From: Nitrospirales bacterium
GTDB lineage: Bacteria > Nitrospirota > Nitrospiria > Nitrospirales > UBA8639
Length of the DNA stretch: 64,000 nt
Assembly: GCA_029261295.1 (NCBI GenBank)
Contig: JAJDBP010000029.1
Span: 124,001 to 188,000 of the forward strand
Direction of reading: 5' to 3'
The notes beneath the pieces were generated by a model, which worked only from the letters and a program-made list of their open reading frames with translations, was not told where the DNA came from and made no database searches. The number at the start of each line of letters is the position of its first letter. Positions within the stretch are counted from its first letter, which is position 1. The position numbers and the translations under genes are program-made. Positions 28,152 to 36,453 of this stretch are shown here, in pieces.

Positions 28152-28470
28152 AAGAGAAATTGAAGTGAGGATCTACACACTTCAAAATGAGGGGCTTGGG
28201 AAAATTTCCTATATTGGCGGATAAAGAATGAATTCCATCCAATGCATAAATAATATGTTTTGCAACCATTTTCCCATTTCAATGAAATCAATGACTTGAA
28301 TATTGCAAAATACCGTTGCCTAATTAATTCAGAAAATTTGACGTGCACTGACCTTAAAAAATAAGAATAAATCCGCCATCATTCATGTGATGAATGAAAG
28401 AATATCGTCTAGTGTCAGAATCGCATTAGATCAAACTTCCCAACTAATTCCCGCTTCAAACTACACTTCT
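28152..28470. other. Convergent intergenic region after the caspase block
   Basis: 319 bases between the stops of the caspase/subtilase gene (plus) and pafA (minus), A+T-rich. An eight-base stem (TTGAAGTG, ten bases, CACTTCAA; 28160-28185) follows the plus-strand stop closely and may slow or end transcription, although no U-run follows. No gene or other structure is evident. Confidence 0.4.
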
Positions 28471-30003
28471 TTAAATATCTTGTTTTTTGGAGAGCGCTTC
28501 TGGAGTAGGACAAGAAGGGCCGTCAGAACAATAGTCGCGGCTTTCTTGGACGTAGGTACGGAAGGGATCGGCCATGACGAAGGGCGGGCTGCCTTGGAGT
28601 TGTAAGACTGACCAATTGATGACATAGGGTGGGCGGCGGGGATCTTGGTGTTTGGCTGTCTGTTCTAGAAAGTCGGCCCAGCCTTCTTTAACCACATGTT
28701 TAATGACCTCGGAACGGCCAAAAGCCCGCGTGTTTCGGGGTGGAGTATGTTTCGATAAATTGACCAAATCATTGGTCGTAAAGCGTGGGGCATCGCCTTC
28801 TTCGGCCATGCCATGATACAGGCCAGCTTGCAAGTCGACATTGTGATATTCCAAGTCCAGACTTTTGAGCCAGGGATCATCCCATTCTAATTTCTCCGCC
28901 TCTCGAAAGTTCTCTAATAACCAAAGCTTGGAGGCCCAATCTACTCGACCGACCACAGCCTGATAACCTTTCCTTAAGTCTTTGACGACGGATTCCCAAT
29001 GGGCTAATACCCAATCAGTTTCCTCATCCTGCCCGGCATAGTGTTTTGATGCGGCTTCCCAAAATTCTTCTTGAATATCCAAAGCCGAAAGATGCTTGCC
29101 GGTTGAGAGGGTGACCATCCATTCTCGTTTTGGGTCACGTGAGATGGCTCGTAGGGTTTGAACAGGATCATCAAAATCCAGGCCTGTCGGAGCATGGCCG
29201 TCTTCAATAAGTTGTAACGCTAATCCCGTGGTGCCCATTTTTAACAGGGTCGTTTCTTCCGCCATATTGGAATCGCCCATAAGCAAGTGTAACCGACGGA
29301 ATCGTTCGGGGTCGGCTAAGGGTTCGTCTCGGGTATTCACGATCGCTCGGTTGTGCTGCACCCATTCAAAAAAATCGTTGACGATGTAATCAGGTCGTTG
29401 CGAAATTTGGTAGATCACGGGTTCTTCCGCTGATGCCCGTGCAAGATTCCCTTTGCCTCCTTCGATGTCGTCTAAGCCAATCCATCCTTCCGCTGTGCGT
29501 GCCATCCCAATGCGCCCAGCTCCTGTAAAGACTTGGCGCGTGACGAGAAACGGCATGAGCAGGCCTAACCCTTGATAATTGAATGGAAACTCTCGGGAAA
29601 CCAGATAGTTCTCATGACAGCCAAAGGTGGCATCAGTTTCGTGATCAATATTATTTTTGATGATAGAGACCTTATCGTTCAGATCAAGTTCGTCTAAGCA
29701 GTCTTGCAGCAATAAGTCTCCAGCACGATCGACGGCTAAGAGATCCCATAATGAATGGCATTCTGGAGAGGCATATTCTAAATGTCCCATATCCACATAC
29801 ATTCTCCCCGCGTTCAGGAGAAAGCCTCCGTTGCCGGGTGGTTCATCATGCCCACGGTAATGCCAATCAATCACACCATGTTTTTTTTTGCCAAATAAAT
29901 GTTGGATGATATGGCGGGCGACGCCAGACGGAGACACATTCGATTGATCGGCTTTAATAAGCAGACCGTATTCGGTTTCTATTCCGAAGATTCTGTTTTT
30001 CAT
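28471..30003 (-). CDS. pafA: Pup/UBact ligase PafA
   Basis: 510 residues of the Dop/PafA (carboxylate-amine ligase) family, starting RIFGIETEYG. I call it PafA rather than Dop because of the segments ARHIIQHLFG, GDSNMAEETTLLKMGT and the C-terminal INWSVLQL...DPFRTYV, which follow mycobacterial PafA, and because its place after prcA matches the order mpa-dop-pup-prcB-prcA-pafA of actinobacteria. PafA uses ATP to join the C-terminal Glu of the modifier to Lys side chains of target proteins. Conserved Glu of the IETE motif and YEHHEN-like positions (here GCHENYLVSR) are present. It is the last gene of the proteasome operon, 128 bases after prcA. A C-terminal extension of about 25 residues is not typical. 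Confidence 0.85.
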   Translation of the reverse strand: MKNRIFGIETEYGLLIKADQSNVSPSGVARHIIQHLFGKKKHGVIDWHYRGHDEPPGNGGFLLNAGRMYVDMGHLEYASPECHSLWDLLAVDRAGDLLLQDCLDELDLNDKVSIIKNNIDHETDATFGCHENYLVSREFPFNYQGLGLLMPFLVTRQVFTGAGRIGMARTAEGWIGLDDIEGGKGNLARASAEEPVIYQISQRPDYIVNDFFEWVQHNRAIVNTRDEPLADPERFRRLHLLMGDSNMAEETTLLKMGTTGLALQLIEDGHAPTGLDFDDPVQTLRAISRDPKREWMVTLSTGKHLSALDIQEEFWEAASKHYAGQDEETDWVLAHWESVVKDLRKGYQAVVGRVDWASKLWLLENFREAEKLEWDDPWLKSLDLEYHNVDLQAGLYHGMAEEGDAPRFTTNDLVNLSKHTPPRNTRAFGRSEVIKHVVKEGWADFLEQTAKHQDPRRPPYVINWSVLQLQGSPPFVMADPFRTYVQESRDYCSDGPSCPTPEALSKKQDI

Positions 30004-30081
30004 AAAGGGAATCTATCCTATCTAGCTTCTTGTGTCATTGGAAATGGAAAGTGGAGGTCGCGATTGAAAACAGTGAAGATT

Positions 30082-30117
30082 CTACCTCCCCTTCACCCCT
30101 CCTTACAAAGGAGAGGG
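30082..30117. repeat. Proteasome-locus hairpin repeat, copy 1
   Basis: First of three near-identical copies of a short element: a CTACCTCCCCTT lead followed by CCCTCCTT, ACA, AAGGAGAGGG. The arms form a stem, with one change relative to the other copies. It lies in the 128-base gap between prcA and pafA. On the transcribed (minus) strand it reads as a G-rich/C-rich hairpin without a U-run. Confidence 0.7.
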
Positions 30118-30131
30118 AAATACAGACAGGC

Positions 30132-30950
30132 CTAAGAGGAAGGTTCGAAGTATTGGGGGATTAAGGGTTGAAGTTCGGATTGAGCTAGCGTGCGATAGGT
30201 TTCCATTTTCCCGCTCTCTCGATCCAGGAGCACACATTCCAGCGTTTCTTTGGATAGTGTTTCTTTGATCTGTGAGGCAATGGCTTCATCATCGGGAATG
30301 GTGAACATTGATGCAGTTGCTGAGCCAGATGTCCCCTCCTCTTCCGCATCAGAAGTAGGCGTCTCGGCTTGGAGCACACTCGCAATTCCCCACAGACGAA
30401 GACTCACCTCTAACGCCTTCTGCAATGACGAAGGTTTCTCTTCAGCTTTCCAAACCTCTGCTAAACTTTCACGAATGGATGAGGAGGCTGCCAGCAGGGC
30501 AAACTCACGCTGCTCCTCATACATCCCATCATAGTTAATGCTGAAGAGACGATCACGATCCTGGGTCGACCCCACTTCTGCTAACAACACCTTGGTGATG
30601 TAGGGCGCTTTGAAAATTTCCTCAAACGCTTGTTTAATGACTGGGGCGAGACCATTTTTCATGAGCCGGGACACGGTCACATCAGATGGGGATCTCTGAA
30701 ACCCTTCCACATGCGCCATATCTAATAGGGTATAGCGTAATTTTTCCAGATCAGCTGGGTGTCCCATCCCACCCAACGCAATACGATCGTAAATTTCATA
30801 AATCTTTTCGGTGCCGCGATTCACCGTCAGTAGAAGAATCCCTTGAGCAAAGGAAACCGCGACTAACGGATTCCCTTGCGTGAATTGATCATCCAGATAG
30901 GTCCGTCTATTCGCGACCGCTTCTATCCAGCGGTAGGGTTCTTCGTACAT
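30132..30950 (-). CDS. prcA: Proteasome alpha subunit PrcA
   Basis: 272 residues with the N-terminal YRWIEAVANRRTYLDDQFTQGNPLVAVSFAQGILLLTV region of alpha-type 20S subunits and no N-terminal catalytic Thr. Alpha rings form the gate of the 20S core and the docking surface for the ATPase ring. The gene overlaps prcB by one base (TAATG), which fits equimolar synthesis. A low-complexity acidic and Ser-rich insert at about 200-215 (DAEEEGTSGSATAS) is not common in the family. Cytoplasmic; partners are PrcB and the AAA+ ATPase encoded upstream. Confidence 0.88.
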   Translation of the reverse strand: MYEEPYRWIEAVANRRTYLDDQFTQGNPLVAVSFAQGILLLTVNRGTEKIYEIYDRIALGGMGHPADLEKLRYTLLDMAHVEGFQRSPSDVTVSRLMKNGLAPVIKQAFEEIFKAPYITKVLLAEVGSTQDRDRLFSINYDGMYEEQREFALLAASSSIRESLAEVWKAEEKPSSLQKALEVSLRLWGIASVLQAETPTSDAEEEGTSGSATASMFTIPDDEAIASQIKETLSKETLECVLLDRESGKMETYRTLAQSELQPLIPQYFEPSS

Positions 30951-31735
30951 TACGTTAAGACCTTTTCTGAAAAGAGTGTTTTCAAGCGATCGGCAGATAT
31001 TGTTCGCACGCCTTCGACCGAAATGCGTTTGACGATAGGGTATAATTGAGCCTGTGCATCCACTCCGCCTGTGGCAGAATCAAACTCTGCGGCACTTGTC
31101 ATGAGACGGAGGACGAATGCCAGGGCCTCTTCTTCATTCATGTCGGCAACGGGACCTGTGCCCCACCGGTTCATGTAATACAAAATTCCTCGAATCGTCG
31201 TAGATCCCGATCCTGAGACCGCATATTCCACGGCTTCAAACTCGGCTCCCAAGATGTCATAGAAAAAGATCTTCCCGCATTCCTCAAGTTGATCGTATCC
31301 CGCGAAAACTGGAACCACCGTGCCTGTTCCAGCCAAGGCTGCTGGTGCATTATTTTTTAACAGCGTCGATAAGGCTCGCAACTTCCCTTCAAAACTTAAA
31401 TCCTGCAATTGGCTTCTTCGGTAATACTTAAATGAATGCTCTAAGACCCTTGCCATTTCAAATGCCGTGGCCGGAACACCTGCAATAGCCATGACAGAAA
31501 AACGATCGATCTCCAACACCTTATCGGTCCGATCATACATGACCACATTGCCTGCCGTGGCCCTCCGGTCTCCAGCCACTAAGACCCCATCAGCATATTT
31601 CATGGCGAAGACGGTGGTGCCTGATGTGATCTCAGTTTGGTTTGGCACTCCATGTCCCTTCGCTGAGGCAAATAGCTTATCAATGCCATATCCCTGATCT
31701 TGAAGGACTTGTAGGAAATCTCCTTGTTGTCTCAT
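30950..31735 (-). CDS. prcB: Proteasome beta subunit PrcB
   Basis: 261 residues. A 39-residue propeptide ends in ITSG, and the mature enzyme would begin with Thr40 (TTVFAMKYADGV), the N-terminal nucleophile of 20S beta subunits. The downstream GDRRAT and GSGSTTIRG segments match the family. It forms the two inner rings that hydrolyse unfolded substrates. Its start lies only five bases after the UBact/Pup stop, and its stop overlaps the prcA start, so the three genes form one translational unit. Confidence 0.92.
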   Translation of the reverse strand: MRQQGDFLQVLQDQGYGIDKLFASAKGHGVPNQTEITSGTTVFAMKYADGVLVAGDRRATAGNVVMYDRTDKVLEIDRFSVMAIAGVPATAFEMARVLEHSFKYYRRSQLQDLSFEGKLRALSTLLKNNAPAALAGTGTVVPVFAGYDQLEECGKIFFYDILGAEFEAVEYAVSGSGSTTIRGILYYMNRWGTGPVADMNEEEALAFVLRLMTSAAEFDSATGGVDAQAQLYPIVKRISVEGVRTISADRLKTLFSEKVLT

Positions 31736-31740
31736 GCGTG

Positions 31741-31953
31741 TTATTCTCCAGTCCGCTGGCGATATTTTTCTGCCTGTTTAGGATCCACCTTCCGCATTCG
31801 CTTCATCAGATTATCACGAGAAGGCGAATCGGTCTCTGGCCGCTTTGGACCTGATTCTTCCCCTGGTCCAGATGGCTTTGATATCGGATCAACCGGCCGT
31901 TCTTTACGATCGAGACTTCCGACTAATTGAGTAAACTGGTTTGTCTGTTTCAT
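31741..31953 (-). CDS. ubact: Ubiquitin-like modifier UBact (Pup-like)
   Basis: 70 residues, rich in charged and polar residues and Pro, with no hydrophobic core, as expected for an unfolded modifier. The C-terminal segment DNLMKRMRKVDPKQAEKYRQ and the final RTGE match UBact, the Pup-like family known from Nitrospirae and a few other phyla. The chain already ends in Glu (codon GAA before TAA), the form that PafA can ligate directly, so no deamidation by Dop is needed to mature it. The gene sits between dop and prcB, the same place as pup in actinobacteria. Confidence is high because of context plus the C-terminus. Confidence 0.88.
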   Translation of the reverse strand: MKQTNQFTQLVGSLDRKERPVDPISKPSGPGEESGPKRPETDSPSRDNLMKRMRKVDPKQAEKYRQRTGE

Positions 31954-32055
31954 ATTCCTTATCCTCCGCTTAAACTACCTTTTTAATGATCGAGGTACAG
32001 CTTGTCACGAGTTGTCTATAAGCTGAGTTCCTCAATTGCTCTCAACCTGATGTCT

Positions 32056-32090
32056 CTACCTCCCCTTACCCCTCCTTACAAAGGAGGGGG
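32056..32090. repeat. Proteasome-locus hairpin repeat, copy 2
   Basis: Same element as at 30082 and 33788: CTACCTCCCCTT, then CCCCTCCTT, ACA, AAGGAGGGG with a perfect nine-base stem. It lies in the 188-base gap between dop and the UBact gene, in the same orientation as the other copies. Confidence 0.75.
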
Positions 32091-32141
32091 ACTTATTAGA
32101 TATTTTCTCCACTCTCCCACACCCTCGAAAGGAGGAGAGCG

Positions 32142-33665
32142 TTATTTTGGGACGGTCATGGATTCAATCATATCCTGAGGGGTTTTGGCATCCATTAGCA
32201 TTGCTCGACAGTGGGCGACCGATGTTGGGTCAAGATGATCAAGCAAATCAAAATGAAGTTTCCCCTTTTCCCCATTGAAATGAACCCCTTCCCATTGTAT
32301 CGAAGAAATATCTTCACCAAATCGTTGCACACACAAGCCCCTAAGACCTCCACGTGTATCCAACGGCCCGTGTTTCATGGCCTCATGAATGTCATTTTCT
32401 TGAGATATGCTGGTTGTTCGCCCTTCCGCTTCTAGCCCACAAAAAAGTCCACGCTCAGGATCTATATTATGATATTCCAAATCTAAACTCGCGAGCCAAG
32501 GATCGTCCCATCCAATACCTTCATCTTGCACAAAGCTTTCGAGCAACCATCGTTTCGTCACCCAATCAATTTTCCCTACCAATTGAAGTGGATCATGTTC
32601 TAATTGATGAAGCACCTGTTCCCATTCCTGAAGGATCCATTCCGTTTCTTCATCAATATCGCTTAAAACCTTACGCGCCTGTTGCACATAGTCTCGTTGG
32701 ATATCTAATCCTAAAATGTTGCCCCCCTGTTTGCGTTTGACCAGAACCTTTAAATCTGGATCCAGTGAAAGGTCTTGAATCGCCTCCACCGGAGACGCCA
32801 AATCAAACGAGGGAACAAATCCTTCGGCAATCATGTCCAACACCACTCGGGTGGTTCCCACCTTCAAAGCCGTGGCATATTCACACATGTTGGCGTCCCC
32901 TAGAATAAGGTGGAGCCGTCGATAGTGTTCACGCGTGGCATGCGGTTCATCTCGTGTATTCAGGATAGGGCGGTTATGCATGGTATCCACGCTGAGTTCT
33001 GTTTCCATAAAATCAGCCCGTTGTGAGATTTGAAATCCTCCAGGAGTAAACCCTTTCTCTTGCGTCTCTCGGCCAACCTTGCCTGCCCCGGCGATTAATT
33101 GTCGACTGACCAGAAAAGGCAACAGGCCTCGCACCAGACTTTCAAAATTAATACTTCGCGAGACTAGGTAATTATCGTGGCAACCATAACTATGCCCGTG
33201 GAAATCTGTATTGTTTTTATAGAGCTGGACTACACGTCCACCCAAGACCTCGTTACGACGTTGAGCCGCGACCCACAGGATTCGTTCACCCGCTCGGTCA
33301 TGCGCGACGATGTCTTTCAGAGTCCGACATTCTGGCGTGGAATATTCCGGATGCGTGTGGTCGTTATAGAATCGCGCGCCATTTGGCAACACCAAATCAC
33401 TTTTCATTTCATGAAAAGAAAATGGGCGATGGGCATCCTGCTCCGCAAAGAGATCTTCTTCTTTATCCTGAGCCAATTCCTTTACTCGAAAACCCCGTTG
33501 ATCTTCATGGGGATGTTCACCTCGATAGTCCCAGCGACGTGTAAAATGTCCATCGAGATAGGCCCGGACCAATTCCATTGATTCCACGACGGGATCTGCC
33601 GTCTCAGAATCTTCCCGCGCAATTCCGTACTCAGTCTCTATGCCAAATAAACGAACAGGGTTCAT
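32142..33665 (-). CDS. dop: Depupylase/deamidase Dop
   Basis: 507 residues of the Dop/PafA family, starting RLFGIETEYGIA. I call it Dop because the region after the first strand is long (about residues 40-85, the Dop-loop area) and because NGARFYNDHTHPEYSTPEC, LYKNNTDFHGHSYGCHDNYLVSR and GDANMCEYATALKVGTT track mycobacterial Dop more closely than PafA. Dop removes the modifier from target proteins and, where the modifier ends in Gln, deamidates it. Here the modifier ends in Glu, so depupylation is probably its only duty. It is encoded between mpa and the UBact gene, as in actinobacteria. Confidence 0.84.
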   Translation of the reverse strand: MNPVRLFGIETEYGIAREDSETADPVVESMELVRAYLDGHFTRRWDYRGEHPHEDQRGFRVKELAQDKEEDLFAEQDAHRPFSFHEMKSDLVLPNGARFYNDHTHPEYSTPECRTLKDIVAHDRAGERILWVAAQRRNEVLGGRVVQLYKNNTDFHGHSYGCHDNYLVSRSINFESLVRGLLPFLVSRQLIAGAGKVGRETQEKGFTPGGFQISQRADFMETELSVDTMHNRPILNTRDEPHATREHYRRLHLILGDANMCEYATALKVGTTRVVLDMIAEGFVPSFDLASPVEAIQDLSLDPDLKVLVKRKQGGNILGLDIQRDYVQQARKVLSDIDEETEWILQEWEQVLHQLEHDPLQLVGKIDWVTKRWLLESFVQDEGIGWDDPWLASLDLEYHNIDPERGLFCGLEAEGRTTSISQENDIHEAMKHGPLDTRGGLRGLCVQRFGEDISSIQWEGVHFNGEKGKLHFDLLDHLDPTSVAHCRAMLMDAKTPQDMIESMTVPK

Positions 33666-33690
33666 ATATTAACGTCTTCAACAAGGGGGC

Positions 33691-33735
33691 TTGGGTCCGA
33701 AGAGGGCACTAGCCAGTAGGGTAGACATTTACCCA
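33691..33735. repeat. Partial copy of the two-hairpin element seen at 15113
   Basis: GGTCCGAAGAGG at 33694-33705 is identical to the core of the hairpin at 15113-15135. A second small inverted pair (GGGTA ... TACCC, about 33719-33734) follows at a similar distance. The first stem is degenerate here. It lies in the gap between mpa and dop, close to hairpin repeat copy 3. Confidence 0.35.
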
Positions 33736-33787
33736 TTATTTGGACAATCGCTGAAAAATTCTCCATCAAATTGGCAACTGACGTTTC

Positions 33788-33820
33788 TACCTCCCCTTGC
33801 CCCTCCTTACAAAGGAGGGG
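33788..33820. repeat. Proteasome-locus hairpin repeat, copy 3
   Basis: Same element as at 30082 and 32056: CTACCTCCCCTT, then CCCCTCCTT, ACA, AAGGAGGGG, a perfect stem. It is in the 213-base gap between mpa and dop, in the same orientation as the other two. Confidence 0.75.
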
Positions 33821-33878
33821 AAATTTACAAACCAATAATCCCAACATACTCTCCCTTCAAGCTTGCGGAAAATTGCTA

Positions 33879-35660
33879 TTAGACAATTTGAGAGGTCCGA
33901 TGCTCTTCGCCATTTTTACCTGGCTTTAACGAAGACACGCCGACCACTTGGTCTGGGTGATAATCTAGGAGTTTCAGCCATTCTTCAGCCGAATCATCTG
34001 GCGGGAAAATTTCGCTTTCCTTGAACTCCTGATTGGTCGAAATGAGAAGGTCCTCCAGGGTCAGGCCCAAAGGCTCTGGATGGTTCGCTTGAATGGCTCG
34101 CTCAATCGCCCGTTCTTTGGCACGTCGAACAATTCCCGCTAAGACCGCCCCACTCAATAAATCTTTGCGATACAACACTTCCCGCCTTCCATTACGCAAC
34201 CGAATGGCCAGCACTCGATTTTCCGGACTCTGCTGGAACAGGTTCTCCAACAATCCGTCAATCATGTTCGACACTGGAGTTTTATTGGCAGTCGCATCTT
34301 TTCCTGAATCGTTTGCGGCATAGGGAAGGTCGGCCTTTAAATACACCTGGAGAATTTCGCCAACATCTTCTCGCCCAGGCCGACCAACTTTAATCTTTCG
34401 ATCAATTCTTCCAGACCGCAAGACAGCGGGATCGATCATATCCGGTCGGTTTGACGCCAAAATCACGACCACCTGTGAAAGACTTTCTATGCCATCGAGT
34501 TCCGCGCAAAACATGGGCACCAAGGTATTTGAGACATTATAAGATCGCATCGTTCGTCGCGTTCCTAAAATGGACTCCGCCTCATCGATAAAAATAAACG
34601 GAAGCTTTCCCGCCTGCCGCTGTTGCCGAGCTTGGAGAAAGAGATCGCGGATGATTCTCTCCGATTCCCCTACCCACATATTCAAAACCTCTGGACCTTT
34701 GACATGGAGAAAAACCCCACCATTAATTGGCGGAAGCTTATGAGCAGCATTGGGTACTGGATTCTCCGTACTAGAGGTTGGCGCCTCGCCTTCTTTGGCT
34801 AAGATGTCACCCAAACTGGCTGCAGTGGCTTGCCCAATGAGTGTTTTTCCACATCCTGGAGGCCCATACAACAAGAACCCCTTTGGTTGCTGGAATTGAT
34901 ATTGTGAAAATAAATCGGCATGAAGAAGGGGATATTCAATGGATCGGCGAATGGACTCAATAGCCTCCTGCTGTCCTCCAATCTGTTCCCACCGCACCGT
35001 CGGCAACTCCGCTAATAAGTGTGCTTGCCCCTGAGAATTTTCTAATCGCTCAATGGCGATTCGATGCGTAGGATCTAAACGAACTTCATCTCCTGCCTTG
35101 AGGTCCGTATGAGCTAAATCATCAGCTCGTTGAATGAGAATGCCTTGCCTCCCCGCTTCCTGATCGATACGCAAGCGTCCTTCTTCCAGTATCTCTCGAA
35201 TTTTCACAATTGGTCCGCTTCGATCATACCCAAGAGACCGAATGACGACATAGGCTTCATTCACCAGAATCTGGTGCCCAATTTTTGGAACATCTCCATC
35301 GAGTTGCAGATCAACATTGGCATAATATTCAGCGCCCCCCACCACAATCCTGGCCACCCCATCCTCAGGCAGGCCGATCAAGGTCCCAATTCGATTAGCT
35401 GGAGCCGTCAGCTTTTCAATCACCGTTTGCATTTTTGTTCGTTCGGTCTCATGTTGTTGTGCAGCCGTGCTCAATTCTATGAATCGGTGACGCAATTGAT
35501 AAAGAAGCGCAATTCGTTCATCCCCTTCAGGTAACGACGCCAGGCATTCATCAATGAGCTCAAGGGATGAACGCTCCGAGGCACCCTGCCTTCGTTCTGA
35601 TTTGGCGCTGCCGCCTTTATCTGAGGGAGTTGGTGAAACTGGGGAAAGATGATCGCTCAT
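33879..35660 (-). CDS. mpa: Proteasome-associated AAA+ ATPase (Mpa/ARC)
   Basis: 593 residues. An N-terminal helical segment (about 35-95) could form the coiled coil that binds the modifier. OB-fold regions follow (about 95-240), then one AAA domain with Walker A GPPGCGKT (near 267), Walker B FIFIDEAE and the SRH region (ILASNRPDMIDPAVLRSGRIDRK). It unfolds tagged proteins and feeds them to the 20S core. The C-terminus is HRTSQIV; mycobacterial Mpa ends in a QYL motif that docks into the alpha ring, so the Tyr is missing here. An insert rich in Pro, Thr and Ser between Walker A and the pore loop (about 285-315) is longer than usual. First gene of the proteasome operon. Confidence 0.88.
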   Translation of the reverse strand: MSDHLSPVSPTPSDKGGSAKSERRQGASERSSLELIDECLASLPEGDERIALLYQLRHRFIELSTAAQQHETERTKMQTVIEKLTAPANRIGTLIGLPEDGVARIVVGGAEYYANVDLQLDGDVPKIGHQILVNEAYVVIRSLGYDRSGPIVKIREILEEGRLRIDQEAGRQGILIQRADDLAHTDLKAGDEVRLDPTHRIAIERLENSQGQAHLLAELPTVRWEQIGGQQEAIESIRRSIEYPLLHADLFSQYQFQQPKGFLLYGPPGCGKTLIGQATAASLGDILAKEGEAPTSSTENPVPNAAHKLPPINGGVFLHVKGPEVLNMWVGESERIIRDLFLQARQQRQAGKLPFIFIDEAESILGTRRTMRSYNVSNTLVPMFCAELDGIESLSQVVVILASNRPDMIDPAVLRSGRIDRKIKVGRPGREDVGEILQVYLKADLPYAANDSGKDATANKTPVSNMIDGLLENLFQQSPENRVLAIRLRNGRREVLYRKDLLSGAVLAGIVRRAKERAIERAIQANHPEPLGLTLEDLLISTNQEFKESEIFPPDDSAEEWLKLLDYHPDQVVGVSSLKPGKNGEEHRTSQIV

Positions 35661-35786
35661 GATCTATTCCGTTCTGTGCAAATGATTTCTGATACCGTCA
35701 GTAAAAAAATATCCATCATCTTTTTTCGGTAGATGAAAGGAGTGGATATTCATTCTACAATGTTTAGGTAGGGTTACCCAAGTTTC
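35661..35786. promoter_or_regulatory. Promoter region of the proteasome operon with an inverted repeat
   Basis: The gap between mpa and the RRM gene terminator should carry the operon promoter on the minus strand. It holds a split inverted repeat: ATCCATCATCT and AGATG...TGGAT at about 35710-35750, two nested arms (CATCT/AGATG and ATCCA/TGGAT). It may be an operator or a leader hairpin. Confidence 0.35.
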
Positions 35787-35823
35787 AAAAAAAAGCGGGG
35801 AATCCGTTGCCAGATTCCCCGCT
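35787..35823 (-). terminator. Intrinsic terminator of the RRM protein gene
   Basis: On the minus strand an eleven-base perfect stem (AGCGGGGAATC, loop TGGCAACG, GATTCCCCGCT) is followed directly by a run of eight T. It lies 30 bases after the stop of the RRM gene. This is the clearest intrinsic terminator in the window. Confidence 0.9.
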
Positions 35824-35852
35824 CAGGAGCACGGTATGTCGTTAGAGGTCTA

Positions 35853-36197
35853 TTACCAACGATCTCCGCCGCCACGACCACCGCCGCCGCCGCGGTTACC
35901 ACCGCCACGACCACCACCACCGCCACCACCGAAGCCGCCCGTGCGTGGAGCTTGAGGCTTAGCCTCATTGACGGTCAGGGTTCTTCCCCCTAACTCGGTC
36001 TCGTTCAAGGCGTCAATCGCTGCCTTCGCTTCGTCATCTGATCCCATTTCTACGAAACCAAACCCTCGTGATTGCCCCGTGTACTTATCGGTAATCACTT
36101 TCGCTGATTGCACGCTGCCGTGCTGTCCAAACAGGTCAGATAATTCCTGTTCAGTTGTTGAATAGGGCAAACCACCCACATAGATCTTTGAACCCAT
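35853..36197 (-). CDS. Glycine-rich RNA-binding protein, RRM domain
   Basis: 114 residues. One RRM spans residues 1-82 with RNP2 (KIYVGGLPY) and RNP1 (RGFGFVEM). The tail after residue 83 is Gly/Arg-rich (GGGGGGRGGGNRGGG). This matches the Rbp-type proteins of cyanobacteria and many other bacteria, which bind single-stranded RNA and are often induced by cold. The gene stands alone, with a GGAGGG ribosome-binding site before the ATG and a strong terminator after the stop, so it is monocistronic. Its leader (36198-36453) is long and may hold regulatory structure. Confidence 0.92.
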   Translation of the reverse strand: MGSKIYVGGLPYSTTEQELSDLFGQHGSVQSAKVITDKYTGQSRGFGFVEMGSDDEAKAAIDALNETELGGRTLTVNEAKPQAPRTGGFGGGGGGGRGGGNRGGGGGRGGGDRW

Positions 36198-36350
36198 CGG
36201 GGTCCCTCCTTCTAAAAGCGATATTGTTCTGCATGAATTAAAGAGATGAGAAGGGAAGGAACGGCCCGAAAACGCGGAACAGGAGGCGACTTAGGACTAA
36301 CTTCCAACTCAGATTCCCTATGGATACATGGGCAAAACAACATCAGTGAA

Positions 36351-36385
36351 GGGCCGCATCACCTGATCCATTCACCACGCGGCCC
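36351..36385. terminator. Hairpin downstream of clpX
   Basis: GGGCCGC and GCGGCCC form a seven-base G+C stem with a 21-base loop, about 70 bases after the clpX stop on the minus strand. No U-run follows. It may end clpX transcription or belong to the leader of the RRM gene. Confidence 0.35.
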
Positions 36386-36453
36386 AGAACTTCGTGATGA
36401 ACATCTTTCACTATTAGCATAAGCCAGTTTCATAAATAATGCAATACAAAGAA

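Noticed and set aside
28471-33665. Reverse assignment of the two Dop/PafA genes
   Set aside because: The C-terminal and GDSN/GDAN segments and the gene order both favour dop at 32142-33665 and pafA at 28471-30003.
30082-33820. CRISPR array made of the three repeats
   Set aside because: The copies are 1.7-2 kb apart with genes between them; there are no regular spacers and no cas genes.
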